Of a stretch of 64,000 bases of DNA, positions 38,150 to 48,815 are shown piece after piece. How positions within the stretch are numbered: position 1 is the first letter of the stretch; each line of letters begins with the position of its first letter. The DNA comes from Gammaproteobacteria bacterium (GTDB lineage: Bacteria; Pseudomonadota; Gammaproteobacteria; DSM-16500), in contig BMAG01000043.1 of NCBI GenBank assembly GCA_014132595.1, forward strand, positions 1-64,000, written 5' to 3'. The notes under the pieces are model-generated. The model was not told the origin of the DNA. It searched no databases and saw only the letters and a list, made by a program, of their open reading frames with translations. Made by a program: the position numbers and the translations under genes.

Positions 38150-38491
38150 TTAACCCGGCGGCCAAGTTAAACGACGACCACCTAATAAATGTATATGAAT
38201 ATGGAATACGGTTTGCCCGGCGCCCGGATTGCAATTCATCACCAAACGATAACCTTCTTCGGAAATATTATAATCTTTCGCTAATTTTTTGGCTGTTTGC
38301 ATCATATGGCCCAAGAGAGCCGTATCTTCTTCGCTCACCTCATTCAGAGTCGAGATATGTTTACGCGGAATAATAAGCTTGTGATGAGGCGCATGGGGAT
38401 TGATATCGTTAAATGCGACCACATTATCATCTTGATACACAATCTCAGCAGGGATTATACCTTGAGCAATTTTACAAAATAGGCATTCCAT
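38150..38491 (-). CDS. HIT-family purine nucleoside phosphoramidase (HinT-like)
   Basis: Small nucleotide hydrolase of 113 residues. It starts MECLFCKIAQG, with DINPHAPHHKLIIPRKHI, and ends in the histidine triad HIHIHLLGGRRLTWPPG. The FCKI start and the Trp-Pro-Pro-Gly end are typical of the HinT branch, which cleaves adenosine phosphoramidates. It is upstream of folE on the same strand. Confidence 0.93.
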   Translation of the reverse strand: MECLFCKIAQGIIPAEIVYQDDNVVAFNDINPHAPHHKLIIPRKHISTLNEVSEEDTALLGHMMQTAKKLAKDYNISEEGYRLVMNCNPGAGQTVFHIHIHLLGGRRLTWPPG

Positions 38492-38703
38492 GAAGCAGCT
38501 CCATTAATTAAAGAGGGGGATAGCTTACTGGGTTGTACTGAAACTTTCCAGTGCGATGTGATTAGAGCATCTGCCCCCAAGAATGATTGAGGGATCTATT
38601 TTGCGCCAAGATTGAACACTTACGATTTATATAAATTTGACGTTCCGGCCTTTCTCGAGTAAAGTGGACACTCTTTTTTTAGCCTCAATTTATCGCAAAA
38701 TTT

Positions 38704-39414
38704 ATGCAAATCCTGAATATCGCCGGTTATAAATTTATTACATTGGAAAATATACTTGAGTTGCGCATCTCTTTACTCAACCAATGTAAAAACTTCTCGT
38801 TAAAGGGCACGATTTTATTGAGTCCTGAAGGGATCAATATTTCTTTAGCAGGAGCATTAGCCGATGTGGCTGCTTTCAAAAGCTATCTTTTGGCGGACTC
38901 CCACTTTAGCGATATGACTTTTAGAGAAAGTTATTCCAGAACGCCGCCTTTTAAGCGCCTCAAAGTAAAACTTAAAAAAGAAATTATTACAATGCGTCGG
39001 CCTGAAATATGCCCCGAAACACAACGCGCGCCGGCTATTTCGCCCCAGCAATTCAAACAATGGCTAGATCAGGGTCGTGAGTTAACTATTTTAGATACAC
39101 GTAATACGTATGAAGTCGAACTTGGCACTTTTGAAGGTGCAACAAAGCTCGGCATTGAGGATTTTTGTGAATTTCCAAAAGCCGTTGAAAATTTACCGAC
39201 TGATAAACCTGTCGTGATGTTTTGTACAGGCGGTGTTCGCTGTGAAAAAGCAGGCATTCATCTATTAAATAAGGGATTTTCTGAAGTTTACCAACTGGAT
39301 GGCGGAATTTTAAATTATTTTGCAGCGATTGGCGGTGCTCATTATGATGGCGCTTGTTTTGTATTTGACGAGCGTGTTGCTTTAAAACCCGATTTACAAC
39401 CCATTACTCTCTAA
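38704..39414 (+). CDS. trhO: Rhodanese-domain tRNA U34 hydroxylase-like protein
   Basis: TrhO/YceA-type protein of 236 residues, thought to hydroxylate uridine 34 of some tRNAs. The N-terminal acylphosphatase-like domain has LLSPEGINISLAG and the linker TPPFKRLKVKLKKEI; the rhodanese domain (about 115-215) has the active Cys in MFCTGGVRCEKAG and ends YQLDGGILNYF. It lacks the roughly 100-residue C-terminal part found in the E. coli protein; shorter members are common, so this need not be a truncation. It lies 18 bases before ppa. Confidence 0.88.
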   Translation: MQILNIAGYKFITLENILELRISLLNQCKNFSLKGTILLSPEGINISLAGALADVAAFKSYLLADSHFSDMTFRESYSRTPPFKRLKVKLKKEIITMRRPEICPETQRAPAISPQQFKQWLDQGRELTILDTRNTYEVELGTFEGATKLGIEDFCEFPKAVENLPTDKPVVMFCTGGVRCEKAGIHLLNKGFSEVYQLDGGILNYFAAIGGAHYDGACFVFDERVALKPDLQPITL

Positions 39415-39432
39415 AATTAAAAGGAACCTCTC

Positions 39433-39969
39433 ATGAGTTTAGAAAAATTACCGGCGGGACGTCATGTGCCAGATGATGTGAATGTCATTATTGAAATTTC
39501 TTCGCATAGCGATCCTATTAAATATGAAGTGGATAAAAAAAGCGGAATGCTGATGGTGGATAGATTTGTCGCGACCTGTATGCATTATCCCTGCGATTAT
39601 GGCTTTATTCCACACACCTTATCTGAAGATGGTGATCCTGTTGATGTGTTAGTCGTAGCCCCATTTTCTTTAGCACCGGGTGTTGTGATTCGCTGTCGTC
39701 CTATCGGTATGTTAATGATGACCGATGAATCTGGCATTGATACTAAAATATTAGGCGTGCCTGTTGATAAACTTTCGACTCGATATCAACATATTCAAAA
39801 ACCAGAAGATTTAGGTATGGAATTTCTTGCATCCGTTGAACATTTTTTCCAGCATTATAAAGATTTGGAAAAAGGAAAGTGGGTGAAAACAAATGGCTGG
39901 CAAAATGCGGATGCAGCTAAGAAAGAAATTTTGGCTGGGATTGAGCGATTTAAGAAAGAAATTGCTTAA
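39433..39969 (+). CDS. ppa: Inorganic pyrophosphatase
   Basis: Soluble family I pyrophosphatase, 178 residues, that pulls biosynthetic reactions by hydrolysing PPi. The metal signature DGDPVDVLV is present, with the Lys/Tyr residues YEVDKKSG and [19 protein letters not shown] lies before the ATG. Downstream lies copy 2 of the palindromic repeat. Confidence 0.96.
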   Translation: MSLEKLPAGRHVPDDVNVIIEISSHSDPIKYEVDKKSGMLMVDRFVATCMHYPCDYGFIPHTLSEDGDPVDVLVVAPFSLAPGVVIRCRPIGMLMMTDESGIDTKILGVPVDKLSTRYQHIQKPEDLGMEFLASVEHFFQHYKDLEKGKWVKTNGWQNADAAKKEILAGIERFKKEIA

Positions 39970-39998
39970 TTAAGCGTAGATCAATGCCGCTTACTTTG

Positions 39999-40072
39999 AA
40001 AGTCCTTCATTTTGTCTTCGATGAGGGACTTCACTCTTGACCGCCCTGTTTTAAAACAGACCCTATATTATA
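39999..40072 (+). repeat. Dispersed intergenic palindromic repeat, copy 2
   Basis: About 74 bases. An 11-base stem pairs AAGTCCTTCAT (40000-40010) with ATGAGGGACTT (40021-40031) and one G-U pair; then comes a perfect 14-base palindrome CTGTTTTAAAACAG at 40046-40059. Matches copy 1 at 34305 along its whole length. It lies between convergent ppa and a secreted-protein gene. Confidence 0.8.
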
Positions 40073-40541
40073 ACTCAGAATGGACAGGCGCGTTATTTTG
40101 TAAACTATCATTTTCATAATGACATGATGCAGTAGAATGTTGACCATAGGGCGTGTCGTAGAGGGTCAGATTACCAGATATGTCGATATATAATATATAT
40201 GGCTGATTGTAATCTTTATTAATTTTATCCACTTCTGCGGCTTGACCTCGGAATTCTAGGGTAATTGTATTAGTTCCGCCGAAGGTGGGAGAATAAGAAA
40301 TCAAATCCTTGCCTTCCAACCAACTTTTATAAGTGCTTGAAAGGGTGCAAACGACTTTTTTAATGGAATTAGTGGGGACAGCCCATAACAAATACTCAAA
40401 ATTGAGTCCATTGTGGGTCTCAGAAAAAATAGGTTCATCCTTAAAAGGAAGAGTTACTTGTTTAGGAGCAGATATAGCAAATGACGTATTTAAAAAAATA
40501 GCGGTGAATGATACCAAAAAGCCTGTGCAAATATTTTTCAT
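40068..40541 (-). CDS. Secreted protein of unknown function
   Basis: A 157-residue protein I do not recognise. It has a signal peptide of about 22 residues (FTAIFLNTSFA), a predicted beta-rich body, and two cysteines (KKVVCTLSS; TASCHYEN) that could form a disulfide in the periplasm. No catalytic motif stands out. It is a single gene flanked on both sides by copies of the palindromic repeat, which fits a small mobile or recently inserted block, although this is inference. Confidence 0.65.
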   Translation of the reverse strand: MKNICTGFLVSFTAIFLNTSFAISAPKQVTLPFKDEPIFSETHNGLNFEYLLWAVPTNSIKKVVCTLSSTYKSWLEGKDLISYSPTFGGTNTITLEFRGQAAEVDKINKDYNQPYILYIDISGNLTLYDTPYGQHSTASCHYENDSLQNNAPVHSEL

Positions 40542-40627
40542 TAGACATCTCCCGGGAATGTTTCATGGGGCTGCCACATTATAAACTAATTCGAGAAATA
40601 TGTTAATAATTTGAATAATGAATTGCC

Positions 40628-40690
40628 CGTTGTAAACAGCCTTGCCCAAGGATGAAGCCCCCTATCGAAGACCCGATAAGGGGGGGGGGG
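40628..40690 (-). repeat. Degenerate third copy of the palindromic repeat, with G11 tract
   Basis: Read on the minus strand it shares GTCTTCGAT, AGGG, CTTCA and CTGTTT in the same order and spacing as copy 2, but is diverged. Here the hairpin arms AGCCCCCTATC and GATA-AGGGGG close around GAAGACCC, and the plus strand has an uninterrupted run of 11 G (40680-40690). It lies 11 bases after the pnp stop and probably serves as its terminator. Confidence 0.55.
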
Positions 40691-40701
40691 AGCTTTAAGG
40701 A

Positions 40702-42801
40702 TTAGCTCGCTTCAACTTCTTTCATGCTTAAGCGAATTCGACCCTGCTTATCCATTTCGATGACTTTCACTTTAACAACCTGACCTTCTGCTAATCTATC
40801 TGCCACTTTTTCAATACGTTCATTGGCAATTTGAGAGATATGCACTAAGCCTTGTTTGCCTGGTAAGATATTCACAATGGCGCCGAAGTCCATGAGTTTC
40901 ACAACAGTACCTTCATAAACACCGCCAATGGCAACATCTGCTGTAATCGATTCAATGCGGCGCATTGCGTTTTCACAAGCCGCTAAATCCGCTGCGGCAA
41001 TACGAACAACACCATCATCACTAATATCAATCACAGTACCGGTTTCTTCCGTCAATGCACGGATCATGACACCGCCTTTACCAATCACATCACGAATTTT
41101 ATCGGATGGCACGCGCATGGTTAAAATACGAGGCGCATAAGCGGACATTTCTGTTCGTGGGTGACTTAACGTACGATTCATAATTTCTAAAATATGCAAA
41201 CGGCCTTCTTTTGCTTGATCCAAAGCATCCTTCATAATATTTTCAGTAATACCGTCAATTTTGATATCCATTTGCAAAGCAGTGACACCCGTTAAAGTAC
41301 CAGCTACCTTGAAATCCATATCACCTAAGTGGTCTTCATCACCTAAAATATCGGACAATACCGCATAACGATCGCCTTCTTTTACCAATCCCATCGCAAT
41401 ACCTGCAACATGAGCACGCGTAGGTACGCCTGCATCCATCAATGCTAAACTGGTACCGCAAACCGTTGCCATGGAGCTTGAACCGTTGGATTCTGTAATT
41501 TCGGATACCACACGAAGTACATAAGTAAATTCAGCTTGTGAAGGCAATACCGCAGTAATACCACGTCTAGCTAAATTACCATGACCAATTTCACGACGCT
41601 TTGGACTGCCGACAAAGCCCACTTCGCCCACAGAGAAAGGAGGGAAGTTATAATGCAGCATAAAGGTTTCTTTGCGCTCACCTTCTAAGGCATCAATAAC
41701 TTGCGCATCACGTTCAGTACCCAAAGTTGCAACCACAATGGCTTGTGTCTCACCGCGGGTAAATAAAGCAGAACCGTGGGTGCGTGGCAAAATACCTGTT
41801 TTGATATTAATGGGACGAACTGTTCTTGTATCTCGACCATCAATACGCGGCATTCCATCTAAAATACGGCTGCGTACGATGTCGCTTTCTAAATGATTAA
41901 GGACATATTTGATGTCTGCTGTCAAAACTGCTTCATCTTCTTTACCCGCATTTGCAGCCAGCATTTGATCTAAAATAGAATCACGGATCTCTGCAATCGC
42001 TTCTTGTCGTTCTTGTTTATCGCTGATTTGATAGGCACGTGTAATTTCAGCCTTTGCTAATTCAGTCACTTGCTGTTTAACAGACATATTCATGCTGGGA
42101 ACTTCCCATTCCCAAGCAGCCTTGCCGCCTTCGCCTGCCAATTCTTTAATGATAGCAATCACGGCTTGCATTTCGCGATGAGCAAACATCACAGCGCCTA
42201 ACATCACAGGTTCCGGCAACTCTTGCGCTTCAGATTCGACCATCAGAACTGCTTGTTCTGTTCCTGCAACGACCATTTCCAACTGCGATTTTTTTAATTC
42301 GGAATTCGTTGGATTTAAAATGTATTGGCCGTCAATATAACCCACACGCGCAGCGCCTAATGGGCCCATAAAGGGTAAGCCTGAAACTGCTAATGCAGCA
42401 GAGGCGCCAATCATTGCTGGGATGCTGGGATCCACTTCGGGATTCATGGAGAGAACAGTTGCAATAACCTGGACTTCATTCGTAAAGCCTTTAGGAAACA
42501 AGGGACGTAGCGGACGATCGATTAAACGTGAGGTCAATGTTTCTTTTTCACTGGGTCTGCCTTCCCGCTTAATATAACCGCCTGGGATACGGCCTGCAGC
42601 ATAACTGCGTTCTTGATAATTGACGGTTAAAGGAAAAAAATCACGATCCACATTATCAATTTCTTTACCCACTGCAGTCACTAATACGACGGTATCATCC
42701 ATTGTTACCATGACTGAACCTGTAGCCTGCCTTGCAACCACGCCGGTTTCGAGCGTTAATGTATGGTTGCCGTAGCGTAGTGTTTTTGTGACTGGAGCCA
42801 T
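40702..42801 (-). CDS. pnp: Polyribonucleotide nucleotidyltransferase (PNPase)
   Basis: 3'-5' phosphorolytic exoribonuclease of the RNA degradosome, 699 residues. Two RNase PH-like halves are seen ([21 protein letters not shown] early; [17 protein letters not shown] later), followed by a KH domain ([20 protein letters not shown]) and an S1 domain ([20 protein letters not shown]). The C-terminal end after S1 is short, without a long tail. Downstream of rpsO as in E. coli, with a stem-loop in the gap. Confidence 0.97.
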   Translation of the reverse strand: MAPVTKTLRYGNHTLTLETGVVARQATGSVMVTMDDTVVLVTAVGKEIDNVDRDFFPLTVNYQERSYAAGRIPGGYIKREGRPSEKETLTSRLIDRPLRPLFPKGFTNEVQVIATVLSMNPEVDPSIPAMIGASAALAVSGLPFMGPLGAARVGYIDGQYILNPTNSELKKSQLEMVVAGTEQAVLMVESEAQELPEPVMLGAVMFAHREMQAVIAIIKELAGEGGKAAWEWEVPSMNMSVKQQVTELAKAEITRAYQISDKQERQEAIAEIRDSILDQMLAANAGKEDEAVLTADIKYVLNHLESDIVRSRILDGMPRIDGRDTRTVRPINIKTGILPRTHGSALFTRGETQAIVVATLGTERDAQVIDALEGERKETFMLHYNFPPFSVGEVGFVGSPKRREIGHGNLARRGITAVLPSQAEFTYVLRVVSEITESNGSSSMATVCGTSLALMDAGVPTRAHVAGIAMGLVKEGDRYAVLSDILGDEDHLGDMDFKVAGTLTGVTALQMDIKIDGITENIMKDALDQAKEGRLHILEIMNRTLSHPRTEMSAYAPRILTMRVPSDKIRDVIGKGGVMIRALTEETGTVIDISDDGVVRIAAADLAACENAMRRIESITADVAIGGVYEGTVVKLMDFGAIVNILPGKQGLVHISQIANERIEKVADRLAEGQVVKVKVIEMDKQGRIRLSMKEVEAS

Positions 42802-42842
42802 GTAAGTATCCTATAAAATATGAAAAATTTGTAATCCTAATG

Positions 42843-42880
42843 CCTGCGACCCGCTGACAACGGAAAAATGAGATCGCAGG
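42843..42880 (-). promoter_or_regulatory. Stem-loop in the rpsO-pnp gap
   Basis: CCTGCGA at 42843 pairs with TCGCAGG at 42874 across a 24-base loop, in the untranslated stretch before pnp. In E. coli the same gap carries an RNase III-cleaved stem-loop through which PNPase controls its own mRNA. The position is alike; the stem is shorter, so function is inference. Confidence 0.5.
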
Positions 42881-42936
42881 ATAGGTATAATCGTGAAGGG
42901 TAATAGAGCATAAAGGACAGACAAAATAACCTAAAC

Positions 42937-43206
42937 TTATCCGCGCATGTCCAACTTTTGAATCAACTCACGATATGATTTTAAATCTTTTCTTTTCAAG
43001 TAATTCAATAACCTACGTCTTTGGCTAACCAGATTCGTTAAGCCGTAACGAGTATGAAAATCGTGTTTGTTGGTTTTTAAATGCTCAGTTAAGTATTCGA
43101 TGCGTGCTGTTAATAAAGCAATCTGTACTTCAGAAGAACCTGTATCATTTTTTGACCGTTGGTAGGTCTTTACAATCTGTGCTGTCGCAGCTGTAGTTAA
43201 CGACAT
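42937..43206 (-). CDS. rpsO: 30S ribosomal protein S15
   Basis: Primary 16S rRNA-binding protein of the small subunit, 89 residues as usual. Landmarks: [24 protein letters not shown] and [23 protein letters not shown]. It lies between truB and pnp with gaps of about 125 and 135 bases, so it may have its own promoter as in E. coli. Confidence 0.97.
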   Translation of the reverse strand: MSLTTAATAQIVKTYQRSKNDTGSSEVQIALLTARIEYLTEHLKTNKHDFHTRYGLTNLVSQRRRLLNYLKRKDLKSYRELIQKLDMRG

Positions 43207-43331
43207 GTCATCTAACTCCCGAATTCAATATTCATAAAAGACGGCTATTGTAGCGGGGAGATGTGGCGAGGACAAGCGTTATCCATGCCGAAATAGAGTT
43301 TACGTACCCATTTTTCCTAAAATATTGGAAG

Positions 43332-44267
43332 TTATACTGCTTTTGCCATTTTCTGCGGCAAAGCAACTAGGCGGCGCGGGGCAACACGTCCGTCTTCAAG
43401 AATTTCGCCCACGCCCATAAACTCATCCTGTTGTGAGAAAATACGAACGAGACCTTGGGCGGGGAAATGAGGAATCATAACGGGTTGTCCCGTTTTCATG
43501 TAAAAAGCAGCGGTATTGGAAAGTTTAATGGCTGGAAGCGTTTGCACAGCTGTTTCGATGGGCAGCAAGTATTGTGTTAATGCATCCATCCCAAATTGTT
43601 TATGTGCTTCTTCTAAGGCATCCAGCGTATACATTTTAATTTCATTGTAAGGTAATACGACAGAACGACGTAACGCACTGACATGCGCACCACATCCTAA
43701 TAACTCACCGATATCTTCAACAAGCGTACGAACATAGGTGCCTTTACTGCATTGCACTTCCAACTTTAATGTATCCGTTTGAAAATCGATAAGCTGCAAA
43801 CGATAAATATGCACGCTACGCGCTTCTCTAGGAACTTCAATCCCTTTGCGTGCTAATTCATACAAAGGTTTACCCTGAATTTTAAGCGCTGAATACATCG
43901 GTGGAATTTGTTGGATAAGACCTATAAATTGGTTTAATACTGTCTCGATACGTTCACGCGACAAATTTTCGACGGGTTTTGTTGCAATGACTTCACCTTC
44001 TGCATCTCCGGTTCGTGTTTTCACACCTAACCTTGCTTCAACTTGATAGCATTTATCAGACTCTAACAAAAACTGTGAAAATTTTGTGGCTTCGCCAAAA
44101 CAAATAGGCAGCATGCCTGTGGCCAGGGGATCTAGACTTCCTGTATGGCCTGCTTTTTTAGCGCCAAATAACCGCTTGACGCGCTGCAAAGCGCCATTGG
44201 AAGTCGTGCAGAGAGGCTTATCAAGCAATAAAATGCCATCGATTTTTTTTAAAATAGGTTTACTCAT
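43332..44267 (-). CDS. truB: tRNA pseudouridine-55 synthase
   Basis: Isomerises U55 in the T-loop of tRNAs. The 311-residue protein has GILLLDKPLCTTSNGALQRVK and the catalytic Asp in AGHTGSLDPLATGMLP, with the later SKGTYVRTLVEDIG segment. The usual LDKPxGxTS has Cys-Thr in place of Gly-x, a mild change. A PUA-like C-terminal domain follows. It lies eight bases after rbfA. Confidence 0.96.
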   Translation of the reverse strand: MSKPILKKIDGILLLDKPLCTTSNGALQRVKRLFGAKKAGHTGSLDPLATGMLPICFGEATKFSQFLLESDKCYQVEARLGVKTRTGDAEGEVIATKPVENLSRERIETVLNQFIGLIQQIPPMYSALKIQGKPLYELARKGIEVPREARSVHIYRLQLIDFQTDTLKLEVQCSKGTYVRTLVEDIGELLGCGAHVSALRRSVVLPYNEIKMYTLDALEEAHKQFGMDALTQYLLPIETAVQTLPAIKLSNTAAFYMKTGQPVMIPHFPAQGLVRIFSQQDEFMGVGEILEDGRVAPRRLVALPQKMAKAV

Positions 44268-44275
44268 AGAATTTA

Positions 44276-44623
44276 TTATTTTTTGAATGCATCGTTAATT
44301 AAAGAGGAAATACGACTGCCGCGTACGACTGAATCATCATAATAAAATTTTAAATCCGGCGTAACGCGCAGCTCAACACTATTGGCAAGTTCATAACGCA
44401 AGCTTTTTTTTGCCTTGTTTAAATTCGCAATGATTTCTTCAGCTTTTTCATCTTCCAATACGCTGACATAGACTTTAGCAAAAGAAAGATCGGCTGATAC
44501 TTTGACACCCGTAATGGTTGTCATACCACAATGCAATTCGCCTGCATGAGTACGCATAATTTCTGCAAGCGAAGTTTGAATCAAATCTTCTATGCGCTGC
44601 ATACGACTGTAAGTTTTAGGCAT
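44276..44623 (-). CDS. rbfA: 30S ribosome-binding factor A
   Basis: Assists late 16S rRNA maturation in the 30S subunit. The 115-residue protein has RIEDLIQTSLAEIM at the start, and the KH-like segments VSADLSFAKVYVSVL and LRVTPDLKFYYDDS. It lies two bases after infB and eight before truB. Confidence 0.96.
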   Translation of the reverse strand: MPKTYSRMQRIEDLIQTSLAEIMRTHAGELHCGMTTITGVKVSADLSFAKVYVSVLEDEKAEEIIANLNKAKKSLRYELANSVELRVTPDLKFYYDDSVVRGSRISSLINDAFKK

Positions 44624-44625
44624 GT

Positions 44626-47250
44626 TTAAAGCGCTCTTTTTACTTCGACTTTCTCAAACACTTCTATTTGATCGCCGGGTTTAATGTCGTTATAACTTTT
44701 CACACCAATACCGCATTCCATGCCATGACGCACTTCTGAGGCATCTTCTTTGAAACGGCGTAATGATTCTAAAACACCTTCAAAAATAACAACGTTATCG
44801 CGCAATACACGAATAGGACAATTGCGGCGCACAGAACCTTCAAGCACCATACAACCTGCAATAGCGCCAATCTTGGATGAGCGAAACACATCGCGTACTT
44901 CGGCAAGACCCACAATTTTTTCCTGAATTTCAGGCGCCATAAATCCGCTCACGGCACGTTTCACTTCATCAATCACATCGTAAATAATGCTGTGATAATG
45001 AATATCAACGCCTTCTGTTTCAATGAGTTTGCGCGCTTCTCCGCTTGCACGTACGTTAAAGCCGATCATAATCGCATTTGAAGCAACGGCTAAATTGACA
45101 TCTGTTTCATTGATTCCGCCGACTGCGCTTGAAACAATTTTCACTTTGACATTGGGCGCGGAAATTTCAGATAAGGCAGCAGATAAAGCTTCAGCAGAAC
45201 CTTGCACATCCGCTTTCAAGACAATATTTAAAGTACGGCCCGCTTCATCGGTACCCATACGTTGTAAAATATTTTCCAGTTTCGCCGCATTTTGACGTGC
45301 TAATTTGATTTCACGGAATTTACCTTGTCGGAATAATGCCACTTCACGTGCGCGGCGTTCATCTGCGACTACCATGAATTCATCGCCCGCGTTGGGTGTA
45401 CTGGATAATCCGAGAATTTCTACAGGAATAGATGGACCTGCGCTTTCAACGGGTTTGCCGTTTTCATCTGACAATACACGCACACGGCCATATTCAAAGC
45501 CTGCTAAGACTAAATCACTTTTACGCAATGTGCCTTGCTGCACGAGAATACTTGCAACGGCACCGCGTCCTTTATCCAGACGAGATTCAATAACAACTCC
45601 GCGTGCAGGACAATTCACGACAGCTTTTAAATCCAATACTTCGGCTTGAACTAAAATAGAATCCAGTAACTTATCGACACCCTGACCTGTTTTTGCAGAC
45701 AAGGCCACAAATATATTTTCACCGCCCCATTCTTCAGGAATGAGTCCATGAACCGATAAATCATTTCTGACACGATCCATATCGGCTTCGGGTTTATCAA
45801 TTTTATTAACGGCGACAACGATAGGTACATTGGCGGCTTTCGCATGATTAATAGCTTCAATGGTTTGAGGCATCACACCATCATCTGCAGCAACCACCAG
45901 AACGACAATGTCTGTTAATTTGGCACCGCGTGCACGCATTGCTGTAAATGCCGCATGGCCTGGTGTATCCAGGAAAGTGATCATGCCTTTATCGGTATCG
46001 ACATGATAAGCCCCGATATGCTGTGTAATACCGCCGGCTTCAAGGGTTGTGACTTTGGTACGACGAATATAATCCAACAACGATGTTTTACCATGGTCGA
46101 CATGGCCCATAATGGTAACAACGGGCGCACGAGGCACTTCATCACCCTGAACTCCGGTCTCTTTTGTTAAGGCTTCTTCAAGAGCATACGAGCTGACCAG
46201 CTTTACTTTATGTCCCATTTCCTCAACAACCAACGTTGCCGTATCTTGGTCGATGACCTGGTTGATTGTCACAATCGCGCCCATTTTCATCATAACTTTG
46301 ATGACTTCAGCCGCTTTGACTGACATTTTCTGCGCAAGATCGCCCACTGTAATGGTTTCAGGAATTGACACTTCTCGTATCACGGGCGCGGTAGGTTTAG
46401 TAAATGCTTGAACTTGCACTTGTTGTAGTTTGCGCCCTCTACCAGACTTACGCGAACGACGATTCTCAAGCATATCAAGGTCATCACCGCCACCCCCACG
46501 CAAAACTAATCCAAGCTTAGCGCCCTTTCCTAAAAGTGAGTCATATTTATGCTCATTCTCTCGACCTGAGCCGCCGCGGCCTTTCTTTTTCTTTTTAAGT
46601 CTATCGCCTTCACTTTCGTCCTGATCAATACGAACTTCAGCGTGTTTCTTTATTTTAGTTTTACTTTTATCTGCTGCTTTCTTTTCTTCGGTTTCTGCAG
46701 CAGGAGCTTCAACGACAAATTCTTCAACAAGGGGCATTGATACCGTTTTTTCTACAGGAGGTGTTTGAACTTCTTGAACTTTAATCTCAGTAGGTGCTGC
46801 AGATTCTGCTGAAGGTATCTCTATAGCTTCAACAATAGGCTCTGGTGCTACTGATTTCAGTTTAGGTTGCTCTTCTTCTGCTAAGGGACGTTTGATAAAC
46901 GTTCTTTTTTTACGGACTTGAACGCTGATAGTTTTACGAGCTCCTTGCCCGCCTGCAACTTTTATTTCGCTGGTTTTTGCACGACGTAAAACAATTTTTT
47001 CCGGAACAGCATCTGATTTTGCACCATGATGCTGTTGCAGATAACGTAATAACTTTTGTTTTTCTTCTTCTGAAATTGTATCGTCTTTTGAGATTTCAAT
47101 GCCTGCATCTTTGAATTGCGCTCGCAGCACGTCAACACCAACACGAATAGCATTGGCAAAATTAACCAGTGTCTCTTGAGAACCTTCTTTATTCGATTGT
47201 TTAACCGAGCCTTTTATTTCAGGTAAAGTCGGCGCATCATTTTTAGCCAT
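44626..47250 (-). CDS. infB: Translation initiation factor IF-2
   Basis: GTPase that places fMet-tRNA on the ribosome. The 874-residue protein has a long, charged, low-complexity N-terminal region (residues about 60-270, Lys/Glu/Pro-rich) and an IF2_N-like segment, then the G domain: [15 protein letters not shown] (G1), [12 protein letters not shown] (G3), NKIDK (G4), and C-terminal beta-barrel and fMet-tRNA-binding domains. In the same operon as the fMet tRNA it recognises. Confidence 0.97.
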   Translation of the reverse strand: MAKNDAPTLPEIKGSVKQSNKEGSQETLVNFANAIRVGVDVLRAQFKDAGIEISKDDTISEEEKQKLLRYLQQHHGAKSDAVPEKIVLRRAKTSEIKVAGGQGARKTISVQVRKKRTFIKRPLAEEEQPKLKSVAPEPIVEAIEIPSAESAAPTEIKVQEVQTPPVEKTVSMPLVEEFVVEAPAAETEEKKAADKSKTKIKKHAEVRIDQDESEGDRLKKKKKGRGGSGRENEHKYDSLLGKGAKLGLVLRGGGGDDLDMLENRRSRKSGRGRKLQQVQVQAFTKPTAPVIREVSIPETITVGDLAQKMSVKAAEVIKVMMKMGAIVTINQVIDQDTATLVVEEMGHKVKLVSSYALEEALTKETGVQGDEVPRAPVVTIMGHVDHGKTSLLDYIRRTKVTTLEAGGITQHIGAYHVDTDKGMITFLDTPGHAAFTAMRARGAKLTDIVVLVVAADDGVMPQTIEAINHAKAANVPIVVAVNKIDKPEADMDRVRNDLSVHGLIPEEWGGENIFVALSAKTGQGVDKLLDSILVQAEVLDLKAVVNCPARGVVIESRLDKGRGAVASILVQQGTLRKSDLVLAGFEYGRVRVLSDENGKPVESAGPSIPVEILGLSSTPNAGDEFMVVADERRAREVALFRQGKFREIKLARQNAAKLENILQRMGTDEAGRTLNIVLKADVQGSAEALSAALSEISAPNVKVKIVSSAVGGINETDVNLAVASNAIMIGFNVRASGEARKLIETEGVDIHYHSIIYDVIDEVKRAVSGFMAPEIQEKIVGLAEVRDVFRSSKIGAIAGCMVLEGSVRRNCPIRVLRDNVVIFEGVLESLRRFKEDASEVRHGMECGIGVKSYNDIKPGDQIEVFEKVEVKRAL

Positions 47251-47279
47251 CTCATTTCCTCATTAACACTTAAGGATTA

Positions 47280-48806
47280 CTACGCGCTTGCATCATCAAA
47301 CCATGGTTTACGCGCTATCATAATCAATTTAGCTGCATTTTTTTCATCTAACTTTGTTTCACTGATCTCAAGTAAATCATCGACGGACTGCTCTGCCAAA
47401 TCTTCACGTGTGATAATACCGTGATTTGCAAGAATATAAGCTAAATGTCGGCTCATGCCTTCAAGTGCTAATAGATCTTCAGCAGGCTCTACTTTTGCCA
47501 ACTCTTGTTCTTCAGCAATTGCTTTTGTTAATAATGCAGCCTTCGCACGTTCACGCAATGTCTCTACTAATGGTTGATCAAACCCTTCTATTTCCAGCAT
47601 TTCCTGTAATGGCACATAAGCAATTTCTTCCAAAGAGGTAAAGCCTTCATCTGCTAAAATCTGGGCAATTTCCTCATCAACAGCAAGTTTATCGATAAAT
47701 AGTTGGAAATTTCCTTCCGCTTCCTTCGCTGACTTTGATTTAGCCTGTTCTTCGGTCATGACATTCAATTTCCAGCCGGTTAAGTCGCTGGCCAAACGAA
47801 CGTTTTGCCCGTTTCGTCCTATTGCTTGTGAAAGCTGTTCATCTTTCACGGCAATATCCATGGTATGACTATCTTCATCGACCACAATTGAAGCAACTTC
47901 AGCGGGTGCCATTGCATTAATAACAAGCTGCGCCGGATTATCATCCCATAATACGATATCCACACGCTCTCCGCCCAACTCGCTTGAAACGGCTTGAACA
48001 CGTGCACCGCGCATACCGACGCATGCACCAATAGGATCAATACGGCCGTCATTCGTTTTGACCGCGATCTTGGCACGAGAACCTGGATCACGAGCAGCCG
48101 CTTTGACCTCAATCAATTCTTCGCCAATTTCTGGCACTTCAATCTTAAATAACTCAATCAGCATTTCAGGACGTGTACGACTCAATGTCATCATCGGACC
48201 TTTAGAATCAGAACGCACATCAGCAAGATACGCGCGAACACGATCGCCAATACGCATTGCTTCATGAGGAATCATGTCGGTGCGTGATAAAACAGCTTCT
48301 GCGTTGTTTCCTAAATCTAAAATAATAAATTCGCGTGTTACTTTTTTAACGATACCGGTGACTAACTGACCTAAGCGCTCTTTATAAGCATTAACAACTT
48401 GAGCACGCTCAGCCTCCTGCACTTTTTGCACAATCACCTGTTTGGCTTTTTGTGCTGCAATGCGGCCGAATTCAACTGATTCCATGGGCTCTTCAATATA
48501 TTCGCCTACCTTCACTTTGGGGTTGCGCTCACGTGCCTGGCTTAAATTATATCGAGTCACACATCCATCGCCGCCGCCATCTTCTACTTCGTTGTCTTCA
48601 TCTTCATCGGGAATGACTAACCAACGACGCACGGTCTTATAATCGCCTGTCTTTCTATCGATTGTGACTTTGACGTCTATCTCTTCGCCTGCGCGTTTTT
48701 TGGTTGCCATTTCTAAAGCCGCTTCGATTGCCTCAAATATAATGGCACTGTCCACGCCTTTTTCATTGGAAACTGCTTCCGCAACTAACAAAATTTCTTT
48801 ATTCAT
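47280..48806 (-). CDS. nusA: Transcription termination/antitermination factor NusA
   Basis: RNA polymerase-bound factor for pausing, termination and rRNA antitermination. The 508-residue protein has the N-terminal polymerase-binding domain, an S1 domain (about 135-200), two KH domains ([36 protein letters not shown]) and two C-terminal acidic helix-hairpin-helix repeats from about 365. This full-length layout matches the gammaproteobacterial form. It lies between rimP and infB. Confidence 0.97.
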   Translation of the reverse strand: MNKEILLVAEAVSNEKGVDSAIIFEAIEAALEMATKKRAGEEIDVKVTIDRKTGDYKTVRRWLVIPDEDEDNEVEDGGGDGCVTRYNLSQARERNPKVKVGEYIEEPMESVEFGRIAAQKAKQVIVQKVQEAERAQVVNAYKERLGQLVTGIVKKVTREFIILDLGNNAEAVLSRTDMIPHEAMRIGDRVRAYLADVRSDSKGPMMTLSRTRPEMLIELFKIEVPEIGEELIEVKAAARDPGSRAKIAVKTNDGRIDPIGACVGMRGARVQAVSSELGGERVDIVLWDDNPAQLVINAMAPAEVASIVVDEDSHTMDIAVKDEQLSQAIGRNGQNVRLASDLTGWKLNVMTEEQAKSKSAKEAEGNFQLFIDKLAVDEEIAQILADEGFTSLEEIAYVPLQEMLEIEGFDQPLVETLRERAKAALLTKAIAEEQELAKVEPAEDLLALEGMSRHLAYILANHGIITREDLAEQSVDDLLEISETKLDEKNAAKLIMIARKPWFDDASA

Positions 48807-48815
48807 AGGTCAACC

